NCBI GenBank assembly: GCA_017631275.1
Contig: JAGBTQ010000012.1
Location: 1-64,000, forward strand
Direction of reading: 5' to 3'
DNA from: Alistipes sp.
GTDB taxonomy: Bacteria; Bacteroidota; Bacteroidia; Bacteroidales; Rikenellaceae
Length of the DNA stretch: 64,000 nucleotides
In this document: positions 1 through 8,134 of the stretch, one piece after another
Position numbering within the stretch: position 1 is the first letter of the stretch
Layout of the letters: each line of letters starts with the position of its first letter
The notes under the pieces: model-generated
The model's input: only the letters and a program-made list of their open reading frames with translations
Databases searched by the model: none
What the model was told of the DNA's origin: nothing
Translations under genes and position numbers: made by a program

Positions 1-172
1 GTAAAAAATTTTGAATATTAATCGTTAGCTCTAATCTCAAAGGTATTGTTTTGAAATTATCTCATAGGAGATAGATAAAACTTTAGCTGCTCAAAATCTT
101 CAAAGAACTATATTCTAATTTTCATCAGAACTTTCATCACCAACCGCTCATTTTTTAGAGCGGAAAAGCGGT
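1..172 (-). other. Probable rRNA operon leader (runs off left edge)
   Basis: No protein-coding gene is visible. On the minus strand this AT-rich stretch lies directly downstream of four tandem promoters and contains AGTTCTTTGA followed by a T/A-rich run to the window edge. That is what the untranslated leader in front of a Bacteroidetes 16S rRNA gene looks like. The 16S gene itself is not in the window, so this assignment is inference from promoter arrangement and leader style. Confidence 0.5.
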
Positions 173-539
173 GCAAAGGTAAGAACTATTTTTTGAACTT
201 CCAAATTTTTTGGAAACTTTTTTTCAAAAAACTTTTCTAAGAACCTTTTTGCTGGTCGCCATTTTTAAGAGGCGAAAAGCGGTGCAAAGGTAAGAACTAT
301 TTTTCAAACTTCCAAATTTTTTCGGAACTTTTTTCAAAAAACTTTTTCTAAGAACCTTTTTGCCTTATCGCCAGTTTAGAGGCGAAAAGCGGTGCAAAGA
401 TAAAGCATCTTTTTCAAACTTCCAAATTTTTTCGGAACTTTTTTCAAAAAATCTTTAAGAACCTTTGTTTAGCGCATTCAGAAGCGTGTTTGTTTCTGAT
501 TGCGGGTGCAAAGGTAGCGCTTTATTTCTATTCTCCAAA
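173..539 (-). promoter_or_regulatory. Four tandem Bacteroidetes-type promoters reading leftward
   Basis: Four minus-strand -7 boxes of the TAnnTTTG type lie at 174-181, 285-292, 395-402 and 509-516 (TACCTTTG, TACCTTTG, TATCTTTG, TACCTTTG). Each has a -33 TTTG (202-205, 313-316, 423-426, 536-539) separated by 20, 20, 20 and 19 bp. The first three sit in direct repeats of about 110 bp that share TTTGCACCGC just after the -7 box. Such stacking with a TTTGCACC start region is typical of stable-RNA genes in this phylum, so an rRNA operon to the left is the likely target. Confidence 0.75.
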
Positions 540-623
540 CATTTTTGCAAATATTTTCAATAAATATTAAAATATATTAAGAATGAAGGGGTATACCTAT
601 ATATATAATATATATAAGGGAAA

Positions 624-1307
624 TCACCTCTTAGGGAGCAGTTCGAAGCGTGCCTGAACGCTATATGAGAGTTTCTCGCTGCGGAAATCTATCTCTGGCA
701 CAGATGCCGAGTCGTAGGCCTCAGCCACAGTAACACTATTTCTGCTCTTTAGCATAGTGGCTTTAAAGTGTGTCGAGGTATTGTAGTCGTTGATATATGT
801 GCAGGAGCCTATACTTTGGTCGATAGCCTCGGCAAGGTCGTTAGCCTTAGTGCGTGCATTGATGATTGCTTGGCGGCGCAGCTCGGCAACTATCTCGTCG
901 AGCTTCGAACAGGTAGCCTTTGTAATATCGACGCTCGAGAGGCCCAGAGGCTGAAGAGCACGGAATGCTGCATCTAGCTCCTTCGATGAGTTTAGCGTAA
1001 GTTCGTAGCAGATGGTATTGAGCGAATTGCCACGACGATAGTAGTCGATACTGTTGTTTGCCATCTTCAGGGCCTCCTCGGTATTTATGCCAGCACCCTT
1101 AAGCGCCTTAATCATCGAGCGCTGCTGCTCCTCGACAGATATTTTTCCTTTGGAGTCACGCTCGGCGATAGTTATGCTAAGTGTAAAGAGGTCGGGCACG
1201 AGCTCAACTTCTGCATAGCCAGTGACATTTACTGAGGCTTGGTCATCTTGCGCATAGACCATAGTAGCACCAATAAGGGCTACTACCAATAAAAGTAGTC
1301 GTTTCAT
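624..1307 (-). CDS. SIMPL-domain (DUF541) periplasmic protein
   Basis: A 227-residue protein with an N-terminal signal peptide (residues 1-19, cleavage after MVYA). The rest carries a SIMPL/DUF541-like pattern: an early VTGYAEVELVPDLFTLSITI strand, a helical middle and a C-terminal SYSVQARFEL strand. The family is periplasmic or outer-membrane associated and has been linked to stress tolerance, but no reaction is known. It is a single gene, divergent from the membrane methyltransferase-like gene at 1447, with its own promoter at 1354-1384. Confidence 0.75.
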   Translation of the reverse strand: MKRLLLLVVALIGATMVYAQDDQASVNVTGYAEVELVPDLFTLSITIAERDSKGKISVEEQQRSMIKALKGAGINTEEALKMANNSIDYYRRGNSLNTICYELTLNSSKELDAAFRALQPLGLSSVDITKATCSKLDEIVAELRRQAIINARTKANDLAEAIDQSIGSCTYINDYNTSTHFKATMLKSRNSVTVAEAYDSASVPEIDFRSEKLSYSVQARFELLPKR

Positions 1308-1353
1308 AGTTATAGGATTTTTGTGTTTTACTATAATTGAAACGGCATATAGG

Positions 1354-1384
1354 CAAAATTATTGCCATAAAACTTTGTGAGCAA
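1354..1384 (-). promoter_or_regulatory. Promoter of the SIMPL-domain gene
   Basis: Minus-strand TAATTTTG (1354-1361) with TTG (1382-1384) at a 20 bp spacing matches the Bacteroidetes consensus and lies about 50 bp upstream of the start codon. A plus-strand TATCTTTG at 1410-1417 probably serves the divergent gene at 1447. Confidence 0.55.
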
Positions 1385-1446
1385 GTGGCAATATATCGAG
1401 ATAAATAGCTATCTTTGTTGAGTTGTCTAACTAAACCCCCAATATT

Positions 1447-2250
1447 ATGGATTACATGTACACACTTTTGGCGATATCATTTTTGGTATCTGCCGTAGGA
1501 TGGATCTACTTCATCTACTTTTTCAGCATCGGCTACGGACTATCAATCTCGGCACTTGCCGTGGCAACAGCCATAATCTTCCACAACACGATGACACTGC
1601 CGATAGCAATTCTATGTGGCGTGCTCTTTATCTATGGCATACGCCTGGCACTCTACCTGCTCCTTCGCGAACGTAAATCGGCATCGTATAAGAAGATTTT
1701 GTACCAACCCGACAACACAACAAAGAAGCCCGTGTTTGTGATGACCATGATTTGGGTGTCGTGCGCACTACTCTACATTGGTCAGATGAGTCCCGCCACA
1801 TTCTACCTCTTTAACCTCGGCAAGGGCGCTACGGTTAGCGAGGCATGGGCATGGGCAGGAGCTGCGATTGCTGCCACAGGCGTAGTTATCGAGATGGTTG
1901 CCGACGCCCAGAAGAGCCGAGCAAAGAAGATTAATGCAAATAGATTTGTTGACACGGGTCTTTACCGCATCGTCCGCTGCCCCAACTACTTTGGCGAGGT
2001 GCTTATGTGGACCGGCAGTTTTATCATCTGCTTCGGCGCATGCTGCACACCTTGGCAGTGGGTGATTGCAACGTTAGGATATGTCGGCATCGTATATGTT
2101 ATGTTTAGTGGTGCTCGCCGCCTCGAACTTCGCCAGGAGGAGGTCTATGGCAACGACCCCGAGTTCCAGAGATATATCGACAAACGTCCACTAATTCTTC
2201 CATTTGTGCCAATCTATAGTGTGGCAAAGCACACCTGGCTAAAGGGATAA
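1447..2250 (+). CDS. DUF1295 membrane protein (steroid reductase/ICMT-like fold)
   Basis: A 267-residue polytopic membrane protein with about six to seven hydrophobic segments. Near the C-terminus it has the family signature: a GLYRIVRCPNYFGEVLMWTG stretch (the 'R-H/C-PNYFGE' motif), followed by more membrane segments and a charged tail. This pattern is shared by DUF1295, 3-oxo-5-alpha-steroid 4-dehydrogenase C-terminal domains and isoprenylcysteine methyltransferase-like enzymes. The substrate is unknown. The gene stands alone and ends at a bidirectional terminator. Confidence 0.75.
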   Translation: MDYMYTLLAISFLVSAVGWIYFIYFFSIGYGLSISALAVATAIIFHNTMTLPIAILCGVLFIYGIRLALYLLLRERKSASYKKILYQPDNTTKKPVFVMTMIWVSCALLYIGQMSPATFYLFNLGKGATVSEAWAWAGAAIAATGVVIEMVADAQKSRAKKINANRFVDTGLYRIVRCPNYFGEVLMWTGSFIICFGACCTPWQWVIATLGYVGIVYVMFSGARRLELRQEEVYGNDPEFQRYIDKRPLILPFVPIYSVAKHTWLKG

Positions 2251-2260
2251 CAACAAAAAA

Positions 2261-2306
2261 ATTAACCCCCTTGGATTGTAACCTACAACCAAGGGGGCTA
2301 ATTTTA
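2261..2306. terminator. Bidirectional intrinsic terminator
   Basis: Inverted repeat with stem TTAGCCCCCTTGG / CCAAGGGGGTTAA flanked by A/T runs on both sides. It sits between the convergent genes ending at 2250 and 2331. Confidence 0.8.
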
Positions 2307-2330
2307 TAATCTGGCTCAGAGGCTTAGATG

Positions 2331-3620
2331 CTATGCACGCAAGAAGCCGATACCGAAGCGCTCAACAGCAGCTCTCTCCAAGTCCTCGCGAACTGATGGA
2401 TCAGCAATAGAGATGAGCAACTTAGCACGCTGAGCCAACGACTTGTTACGCAAATAGACGATACCGTGCTCAGTAGCAATATACTGAGCCTGGAAGCGTG
2501 TGGTAACAACACCTGCACCCTTCGTGAGCGTAGGCACAATCTTCGACTGACCCTTTGAGGTGATAGATGGAAGGGCAATGAAGCACTTGCCACCCTCCGA
2601 CAAAGCGCCACCATACATAAAGTCATGCTGACCACCCACGCCCGAGAAGATGCGCTCGCCAATACTATCGGCACAAATCTGACCAGTGAGGTCGATCTCG
2701 ATAGCTGAGTTTACGGCCATAACCTTAGGGTTCTGGCGAATGTTCTGTGGGTCGTTGGTCCATGCCACGTCGCGGATTACCACGTCACGGTTGTTGTGCA
2801 AGTAGTCGTATAGGCGCTGGCTACCCAAACACAAGCATGCAAGCGACTGGCCAGGATAGAGCTTCTTAAGCGAGTTGTCGATGATACCCTTCTGGATAAG
2901 AGGCACCACGCCATCGGTCATCGCCTCGGTGTGCAAGCCGAGGTGCTTGTGGTCGTGCAATGCATCGAGCACAGCATTAGGAATACCACCTACACCAATC
3001 TGCAATGTAGCACCATCAGGAATCTCCTGAGCGATAAAGTTACCGATGCGGCGCTCCACGTCGTTAGGAATAACCGTAGGAACCTCAACCAATGGCTCAT
3101 CGCCACGCACCATAGCGTCGATCTTCGACACATGGATAACAGGATCACCAAAGGTGCGAGGCATATACTTATTCACCTGCGCAATGATAACCTTCGAGCA
3201 CTCAACAGCCGAGAATGCGAGGTCGGCAGAGATACCATAAGAGCAGTAACCCTCCTCATCTGGCTCCGATACGTTCAATAGAGTAACGTCCAAGGGCACC
3301 TGACCCGAGCGGAACAAGAAAGGAATCTCGCCAAGGAAGGCAGGGATAGTCTGTGCCACACCCTCGTTGATAGCCTTGCGGATGTTGTTTGCAACAAAGA
3401 AGCTGAGTGGCTCGAACGAGTCGCGAAGCTCGGCCTTAGCATAAGGAGCATCGACACGACCAATAGCAAAGGCTGTATATACCTTCACGCCACGAAGTTC
3501 AGGCGCACGATCAGCCATAGCTTGCACCAACACCTCAGGAACAGATGTCGAGCCCTGGATATATACCGAGTCACCCGACTTAATGAGTTTGACGGCCTCA
3601 GCCGCACTAACTAGATTCAT
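2331..3620 (-). CDS. Acetyl-CoA hydrolase/transferase family CoA transferase
   Basis: A 429-residue two-domain CoA transferase of the acetyl-CoA hydrolase / 4-hydroxybutyrate CoA-transferase type. Visible signatures are the glycine-rich LQIGVGGIPNAVL loop (residues about 206-218), the likely catalytic glutamate in HTEAMTDG (Glu232), and GVGGQHDFMYGGA near residue 330. Its length fits the butyryl/4-hydroxybutyrate CoA-transferase branch better than the roughly 500-residue succinate-using branch. It follows the aminotransferase and iorAB genes on the same strand, so a role in moving CoA from aryl-acetyl-CoA or another acyl-CoA to acetate is plausible but inferred. Confidence 0.8.
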   Translation of the reverse strand: MNLVSAAEAVKLIKSGDSVYIQGSTSVPEVLVQAMADRAPELRGVKVYTAFAIGRVDAPYAKAELRDSFEPLSFFVANNIRKAINEGVAQTIPAFLGEIPFLFRSGQVPLDVTLLNVSEPDEEGYCSYGISADLAFSAVECSKVIIAQVNKYMPRTFGDPVIHVSKIDAMVRGDEPLVEVPTVIPNDVERRIGNFIAQEIPDGATLQIGVGGIPNAVLDALHDHKHLGLHTEAMTDGVVPLIQKGIIDNSLKKLYPGQSLACLCLGSQRLYDYLHNNRDVVIRDVAWTNDPQNIRQNPKVMAVNSAIEIDLTGQICADSIGERIFSGVGGQHDFMYGGALSEGGKCFIALPSITSKGQSKIVPTLTKGAGVVTTRFQAQYIATEHGIVYLRNKSLAQRAKLLISIADPSVREDLERAAVERFGIGFLRA

Positions 3621-3680
3621 ACCTTATAAAAGTTTTAAGAAGAGGTTGTATAACAAGAGCTAATTTTAGGCACGCGCAGA

Positions 3681-3724
3681 CTCGAAAACCGCAGTTTACT
3701 GAGGCGTAAATGAGGATTTTCGAG
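3681..3724. repeat. Hairpin element family B, copy 1
   Basis: Outer stem CTCGAAAA / TTTTCGAG, asymmetric conserved boxes CCGCAG and TGAGGA, inner stem TTTAC / GTAAA. The same architecture with different stem sequences occurs at 13803-13849. It lies between the aminotransferase stop codon (3765) and the CoA-transferase start, in a 144 bp gap with no gene. Confidence 0.6.
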
Positions 3725-3764
3725 GCAAGCGTAACGACAAAGTAGCCTTGTTAGACGACTTCTA

Positions 3765-5081
3765 TTAATAATCCTGGCTGAACAGACGCAAACGCTTATC
3801 AAGCTCGTCGTACTGATAGTCCGAAATCATCGACACGCAACCACGCAAGCCCTCGCGAGAGCTACCTGTAGGTGTTAGTGTGATAGCCGAAATACCGTAG
3901 TAGATAAGCTTGTTGATGAGCTGCTCGCCAGTCATATCCTTATAGCCGAACGTGAAGAAGAAGCCATCGCTAACCTCCTGCTCGCAGTCCTTGTCGTAGA
4001 CAATGTGGAAGCCATTCTTGATCATGATCTCCTTAACGCGCTGTGCACGACGTGCATACTCGCGTGTATGGCCCACGAAGTCGAGGCGACCGTCAGATGC
4101 AGCACGGAACATAGCAGCCAAAGCATACTGTGCCGAGTGAGGCACGCCTGACGAAAGAACGTAGAGAATGTTGAAGATAAAGTTGCGACGGAACTGACCA
4201 TCGTTACCATAGCGCTCAGCAAAGCCCTCGTAGCAACGCTCAGCAAGTGCTGGGTTCATAGCCACAACAGCGATACGCTGACCCGCATACGAGAACATCT
4301 TTGAACCCGACAAGAGGTGGATGCAGTTATCAGTGTAGCGAGCAACAGATGGCTGGTAAGGCGCCTCGAAAGGCTTCGAGCGGTCCTCACGGAAGTCCAT
4401 ATTTAGATAAGCCAAGTCCTCGATAACGATAACATCGTGCTTGGTAGCCATGCGACCGATAATCTCGAGCTCCTCCTCGTTAAGACACATCCATGTAGGG
4501 TTGTTAGGGTTAGAGTAGATCATACCCGCAACACGACCTGACGAGAGTATCTCCTCGAGCTTCTCCTCGAGCTTCTTGCCACGATAGTCGATAACGTCGA
4601 ACGACTCGATGCGAATGCCCTGCACCTTGCACTGCGACTTCTGAACAGGGAAGCCTGGGTCGATAAAGAGGATAGTGTCACGATCCTTGCGCATCTGAGT
4701 GAGTGCCATGAACGTAGCAAAAGCACCCTGCATAGAGCCTACAGTAGGCACGAAGCACATAGGAGGAATGTCAAGGTTGATAAACGCCTTAACAAAGCGT
4801 GATGCCTCCTTAGTCAATGGCTCGATACCGGTGATGAGTGGGTACTTAGAGCCACAACCAGCCAACAGAGCCTCGTGCTCAGCCTCGATACCAATCATCT
4901 CGGCAGGAAGACCTGGCTCGCCAATCTCCATGCGGATATACTCCACACCCGTCTTAGCCTCGATATCCTTAACAACACTCACGAACTGGCGGATAGATGC
5001 CGCTCCAAGCTCCTTAGCGTTGCGAAGACCGTTGGCAATACAAATATTATCTACGGTTTGCTTATCTAATGGTCTCTCCAT
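3765..5081 (-). CDS. Class I/II aminotransferase (PLP), likely aromatic
   Basis: A 438-residue fold-type I aminotransferase. Visible motifs are SNPNNPTW (cofactor/substrate loop), VIEDLAYLNMDF (Asp and Tyr that contact PLP) and the Schiff-base lysine in SGSKMFSYAGQR. ATG at 5081 is preferred: it lies 7 nt after the iorB stop codon, while longer starts would overlap iorB. Given indolepyruvate oxidoreductase genes directly upstream, it probably makes or uses arylpyruvates (phenylalanine, tyrosine, tryptophan); the substrate is inferred from context. Confidence 0.8.
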   Translation of the reverse strand: MERPLDKQTVDNICIANGLRNAKELGAASIRQFVSVVKDIEAKTGVEYIRMEIGEPGLPAEMIGIEAEHEALLAGCGSKYPLITGIEPLTKEASRFVKAFINLDIPPMCFVPTVGSMQGAFATFMALTQMRKDRDTILFIDPGFPVQKSQCKVQGIRIESFDVIDYRGKKLEEKLEEILSSGRVAGMIYSNPNNPTWMCLNEEELEIIGRMATKHDVIVIEDLAYLNMDFREDRSKPFEAPYQPSVARYTDNCIHLLSGSKMFSYAGQRIAVVAMNPALAERCYEGFAERYGNDGQFRRNFIFNILYVLSSGVPHSAQYALAAMFRAASDGRLDFVGHTREYARRAQRVKEIMIKNGFHIVYDKDCEQEVSDGFFFTFGYKDMTGEQLINKLIYYGISAITLTPTGSSREGLRGCVSMISDYQYDELDKRLRLFSQDY

Positions 5082-5088
5082 GGTCTTG

Positions 5089-5670
5089 CTATTTTTTGAT
5101 TGAGTTGTCATAGCCTGCACGTACTGCAGCAAGGTTCTTCTCGATTACCTCCTCACCCTTGCGAGCAAAGATGCGACGGATACCTGCCTCGATTTTCTCA
5201 AACTCGATATCAAGCATAGGAATAGCAGCACCCAACAACACCATGTTTGCAGCCTGCTGTGGAGCACCAGCCTCCTTAGCAAGCTCCTCAACGTTGAGCG
5301 ACACGCAGTGTGGCAACTTAGCAAGATGCTGGTTGAGCTCCTCCTCGTTAGGATAGTTAGGAATGTTGATGAAAGGAACGTTAGATGTAACCACCCAGCC
5401 GTCCTTCTTCAAATACTCCAAGTAGCGCAAAGCCTCCATAGGCTCCAACGAGATGATGATATCGGCACCACCCTTTGCAATAAGGTCAGAGGCAATAGGC
5501 TCGGTAGAGAGGCGCAAGTTACTCTGCACATCGCCACCACGCTGGCTCATGCCATGAACCTCAGCCTGCTTGATGTTCCAACCCTCAGCCATAGCTGCCT
5601 CGCCAATGACTGTGGCAATCGACAAGATACCCTGTCCGCCGACGCCTGCCAAAATAATATCTTTCTTCAT
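5089..5670 (-). CDS. iorB: Indolepyruvate ferredoxin oxidoreductase, beta subunit
   Basis: A 193-residue gamma-type domain of 2-oxoacid:ferredoxin oxidoreductases. The N-terminal GVGGQGILS motif and QAEVHGMSQRGGDVQSNLR are characteristic of IorB. With IorA it decarboxylates arylpyruvates oxidatively to aryl-acetyl-CoA and reduces ferredoxin. It is 30 bp downstream of iorA and 7 nt upstream of the aminotransferase, so the three are very likely cotranscribed. Confidence 0.9.
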   Translation of the reverse strand: MKKDIILAGVGGQGILSIATVIGEAAMAEGWNIKQAEVHGMSQRGGDVQSNLRLSTEPIASDLIAKGGADIIISLEPMEALRYLEYLKKDGWVVTSNVPFINIPNYPNEEELNQHLAKLPHCVSLNVEELAKEAGAPQQAANMVLLGAAIPMLDIEFEKIEAGIRRIFARKGEEVIEKNLAAVRAGYDNSIKK

Positions 5671-5700
5671 GATAATGTTCGTTTAATGTTGTTAGCCCCG

Positions 5701-7320
5701 TTACTCCTTCTTTGCAGCTGCACGTGCCTTAGCATGACGCTTAGCTGTCTGGATACACTCACGACGTGGAATCACTACCGATACGCCGTTGTACTCAATC
5801 TCCTGACGGAGAATGTTCTTGATCTCCTCCATGTTCTTTGGTAGAGGCACCACAACATGTACGTGCTCAGGAGCAACACCTACACCACGGCAGATATCCT
5901 CAAGCTTACCAGTACCTGCTGAGTCCTGACCACCAGTCATACCTGTTGTAAGGTTATCAGAGATGATGATAACAACATTTGCCTTAGCATTTACGCAGTC
6001 CAACAGACCCGTGATACCAGAGTGTGTGAATGTTGAGTCGCCAATAACTGCGAATGCTGGGAACTGACCTGCATCAGAAGCACCCTTAGCCATGGTGATT
6101 GAAGCACCCATCTCAACACATGCGTGTAGAGCCTGGAATGGAGGCAAAGCACCCAATGTGTAGCAGCCGATATCGCCGAAGATGCGTGGGTTCTCATACT
6201 CAGCAGCAACCTCGTTTAGCGCCTTGTACATGTCGCGGTGGCCACAGCCCTGGCACAATGCTGGTGGGCGTGCTACAACGATATCGTCAGCCTCCAAGTT
6301 CTCCAATGCTGGCATACCCAATGACTTACGTACTGAGTCGGGGTTAAGTTCGCCAACACGTGGGAGGTCGCCAGTAAGACGGCCCAAAACCTTAACTGTT
6401 GAAGGAACGATAGCGCGTACCATCTCCTCAACAACAGGCTGACCCTCCTCCATTACGAGAATCTCCTTAGCGCCATCCTCAACCATCTTCTCGATAAGAG
6501 CTACTGGAAGTGGATACTGCGACACCTTCAATACGCTGCGCTCCTCGCAGTTTGCGCAGTTCTCCATGTAGTAGTTATATGCAATACCTGTTGTGATAAC
6601 GCCACGCTCAGGGTTAGTACCCTTGCGGTAGAAGTTGAACTTAGACTCAACAGCAGCCTTCATAAGGTCGTCCTGCTGAGCAAGAAGCTGAACATAGCGC
6701 TTCTTAGCAAATGCTGGCAACAAAATCCATGTGCGAACATCCTCTGGACGCTTGATGTCGTTCTGCTTGCGAGGAGTCTCCGCAACCTCAACAACAGCAC
6801 GTGAGTGAGCCATACGTGTTGTCACACGCATCAACACTGGAAGCTTAACAGCCTCCGAGAGCTCGAATGCCGCACGTGTCATCTCGTAAGCCTCCTGCTG
6901 GTTTGATGGCTCGAAGATTGGCATAAGAGCAAACTTGCCATAGAAGCGAGAGTCCTGCTCGTTCTGTGATGAGTGCATTGATGGATCGTCGGCAGCAACA
7001 ACAACCAAACCACCATTAACACCTGTCATAGCAGAGTTTACGAATGGATCGGCAGCCACGTTCATACCTACGTGCTTCATGCACACCAATGCGCGCTTGC
7101 CCATGTACGACATACCGAGAGCGCCCTCCATAGCGGTCTTCTCGTTAGTTGCCCAACGGCAGCAAATCTTGTTCTCAGCATCGCCACGCTTCTCCTCGCG
7201 TAGCTGAATGAACTCTGTAATTTCGGTTGACGGAGTACCTGGATAGGCATAGACACCTGATAGACCAGCGTCGATAGCGGCCTGAGCAATGGCCTCGTCA
7301 CCGAGAAGTAGTTTTCTCAT
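5701..7320 (-). CDS. iorA: Indolepyruvate ferredoxin oxidoreductase, alpha subunit (short form)
   Basis: A 539-residue protein with the pyruvate-oxidoreductase N-terminal domain (AYPGTPSTEI), a central domain, and a C-terminal thiamine diphosphate module: CQGCGHRDMY, GDSTFTHSGI and NLTTGMTGGQ. It ends in a basic KRHAKARAAAKKE tail soon after the TPP domain. Long-form IorA continues there with a two-[4Fe-4S] ferredoxin domain, which is absent here; iorB begins 30 bp later, so no frameshifted remainder can be hidden. First gene of the arylpyruvate module; a TAACTTTG box lies about 55 bp upstream. Confidence 0.9.
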   Translation of the reverse strand: MRKLLLGDEAIAQAAIDAGLSGVYAYPGTPSTEITEFIQLREEKRGDAENKICCRWATNEKTAMEGALGMSYMGKRALVCMKHVGMNVAADPFVNSAMTGVNGGLVVVAADDPSMHSSQNEQDSRFYGKFALMPIFEPSNQQEAYEMTRAAFELSEAVKLPVLMRVTTRMAHSRAVVEVAETPRKQNDIKRPEDVRTWILLPAFAKKRYVQLLAQQDDLMKAAVESKFNFYRKGTNPERGVITTGIAYNYYMENCANCEERSVLKVSQYPLPVALIEKMVEDGAKEILVMEEGQPVVEEMVRAIVPSTVKVLGRLTGDLPRVGELNPDSVRKSLGMPALENLEADDIVVARPPALCQGCGHRDMYKALNEVAAEYENPRIFGDIGCYTLGALPPFQALHACVEMGASITMAKGASDAGQFPAFAVIGDSTFTHSGITGLLDCVNAKANVVIIISDNLTTGMTGGQDSAGTGKLEDICRGVGVAPEHVHVVVPLPKNMEEIKNILRQEIEYNGVSVVIPRRECIQTAKRHAKARAAAKKE

Positions 7321-7566
7321 ATCTTAAAATGTTTTAGGTTTGTTATCTTTTTTAGGGTTGTCTATTTGTCAAAGTTACGACTTTTTTCTTAGAATAAGAA
7401 ATAAATCATAAAAAAAGTGAAAAGAGAGCAATAAGATTAGGGGCGATAAGGTGAATAGGGCGAATAGGACGATTAGGACGATTGGGACGATAAGGCGAGG
7501 GTATCACAGCCCCATTATCCCTATCTTCCCTATTTTCCCTATAAATTCCACCTAAATTAGCGCACT
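7321..7566. repeat. Intergenic region with purine/pyrimidine inverted minisatellite (tract 1)
   Basis: No gene. After the AT-rich upstream region of iorA (to about 7430), a purine-rich run of degenerate 9-10 bp units of the GATAGGG/GATTAGG kind (7440-7500) is followed by a pyrimidine-rich run of the complementary type (CCCTATCTTCCC, 7510-7555). Together they can form a long imperfect hairpin. It ends in CAYTAGCGC-like sequence that joins hairpin element A1. Confidence 0.6.
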
Positions 7567-7697
7567 AATTTGTTGTCAGAAGGGGTTAGATTTGGCCTAT
7601 CGCAAAAGTGAGCACCCGAGGATAGTACAAGAAGTACAGCCTCGGGTGCTCAGCTTTTTGGGATAGGTCGAAGATGACCCCTTATCACAAGAAATTA
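7567..7697 (-). repeat. Hairpin element family A, copy A1 (131 bp)
   Basis: Ends are imperfect inverted repeats (ATTTCTTGTGATAAG against CTTCTGACAACAAAT, read on minus). The central 13 bp stem is perfect (7609-7621 with 7640-7652) and capped by ATAGTAC-N5-GTACAG. An outer stem GGCCTATC/GATAGGTC and AGGGGTTA/TGACCCCT flank an internal loop. The right end includes the ridA stop codon (7695-7697). Both strands show a GC stem followed by a T run, so it could also terminate transcription. Confidence 0.75.
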
Positions 7698-8069
7698 CTT
7701 GATGGCAATAGCATCAATCTCAACACGCGCACCCATTGGAAGGGCAGCTACCTGGTAGCAGATACGTGCTGGCTTGTCGCCTGTGAAGAACTCGGCGTAG
7801 ATAGCGTTCATAGCGCCGAAGTCTGCGATGTCGGCAAGAAGAACTGTTGTCTTAGCCACGTCGTCGAAAGAGTAACCAGCCTCGTTAAGGATATAACCGA
7901 GGTTAGTGAGTGCCTGGCGAGTCTGAGCCTCAACACCCTCAGCCATAACGCCAGTAGCGCCGTCGATAGGAAGCTGACCAGAGATGTAGAGAGTTGAGTC
8001 GTGAGCGATAGCCTGTGAATAAGGACCTACGGCCTTAGGAGCCAAAGGTGATGCAATAACTTTTTTCAT
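7695..8069 (-). CDS. ridA: RidA family enamine/imine deaminase
   Basis: A 124-residue RidA/YjgF/UK114 protein covering the full family length. Signatures: GPYSQAI near the N-terminus, YISGQLPID, the TTVLLADIADF strand and the PARICYQVAALPMGARVEI motif with the arginine that binds the substrate carboxylate. It hydrolyses reactive 2-aminoacrylate-type enamines made by PLP enzymes, as a cytosolic trimer. It is the only gene between two hairpin-rich gaps; its stop codon lies inside element A1. Confidence 0.92.
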   Translation of the reverse strand: MKKVIASPLAPKAVGPYSQAIAHDSTLYISGQLPIDGATGVMAEGVEAQTRQALTNLGYILNEAGYSFDDVAKTTVLLADIADFGAMNAIYAEFFTGDKPARICYQVAALPMGARVEIDAIAIK

Positions 8070-8097
8070 TGTTGTATTAATTTTTAGAGTTTTGTAC

Positions 8098-8116
8098 TAT
8101 CTTTGTCACAAAGATA
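8098..8116. promoter_or_regulatory. Overlapping divergent -7 boxes forming a perfect palindrome
   Basis: TATCTTTGTCACAAAGATA is a 19 nt perfect palindrome that holds a -7 box on each strand. It lies between ridA (starts 8069, leftward) and the META lipoprotein gene (starts 8135, rightward). Neither direction has an ideal TTG at 20 bp, so strength is uncertain. Confidence 0.5.
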
Positions 8117-8134
8117 ACGAAATTTGTCAAAACT

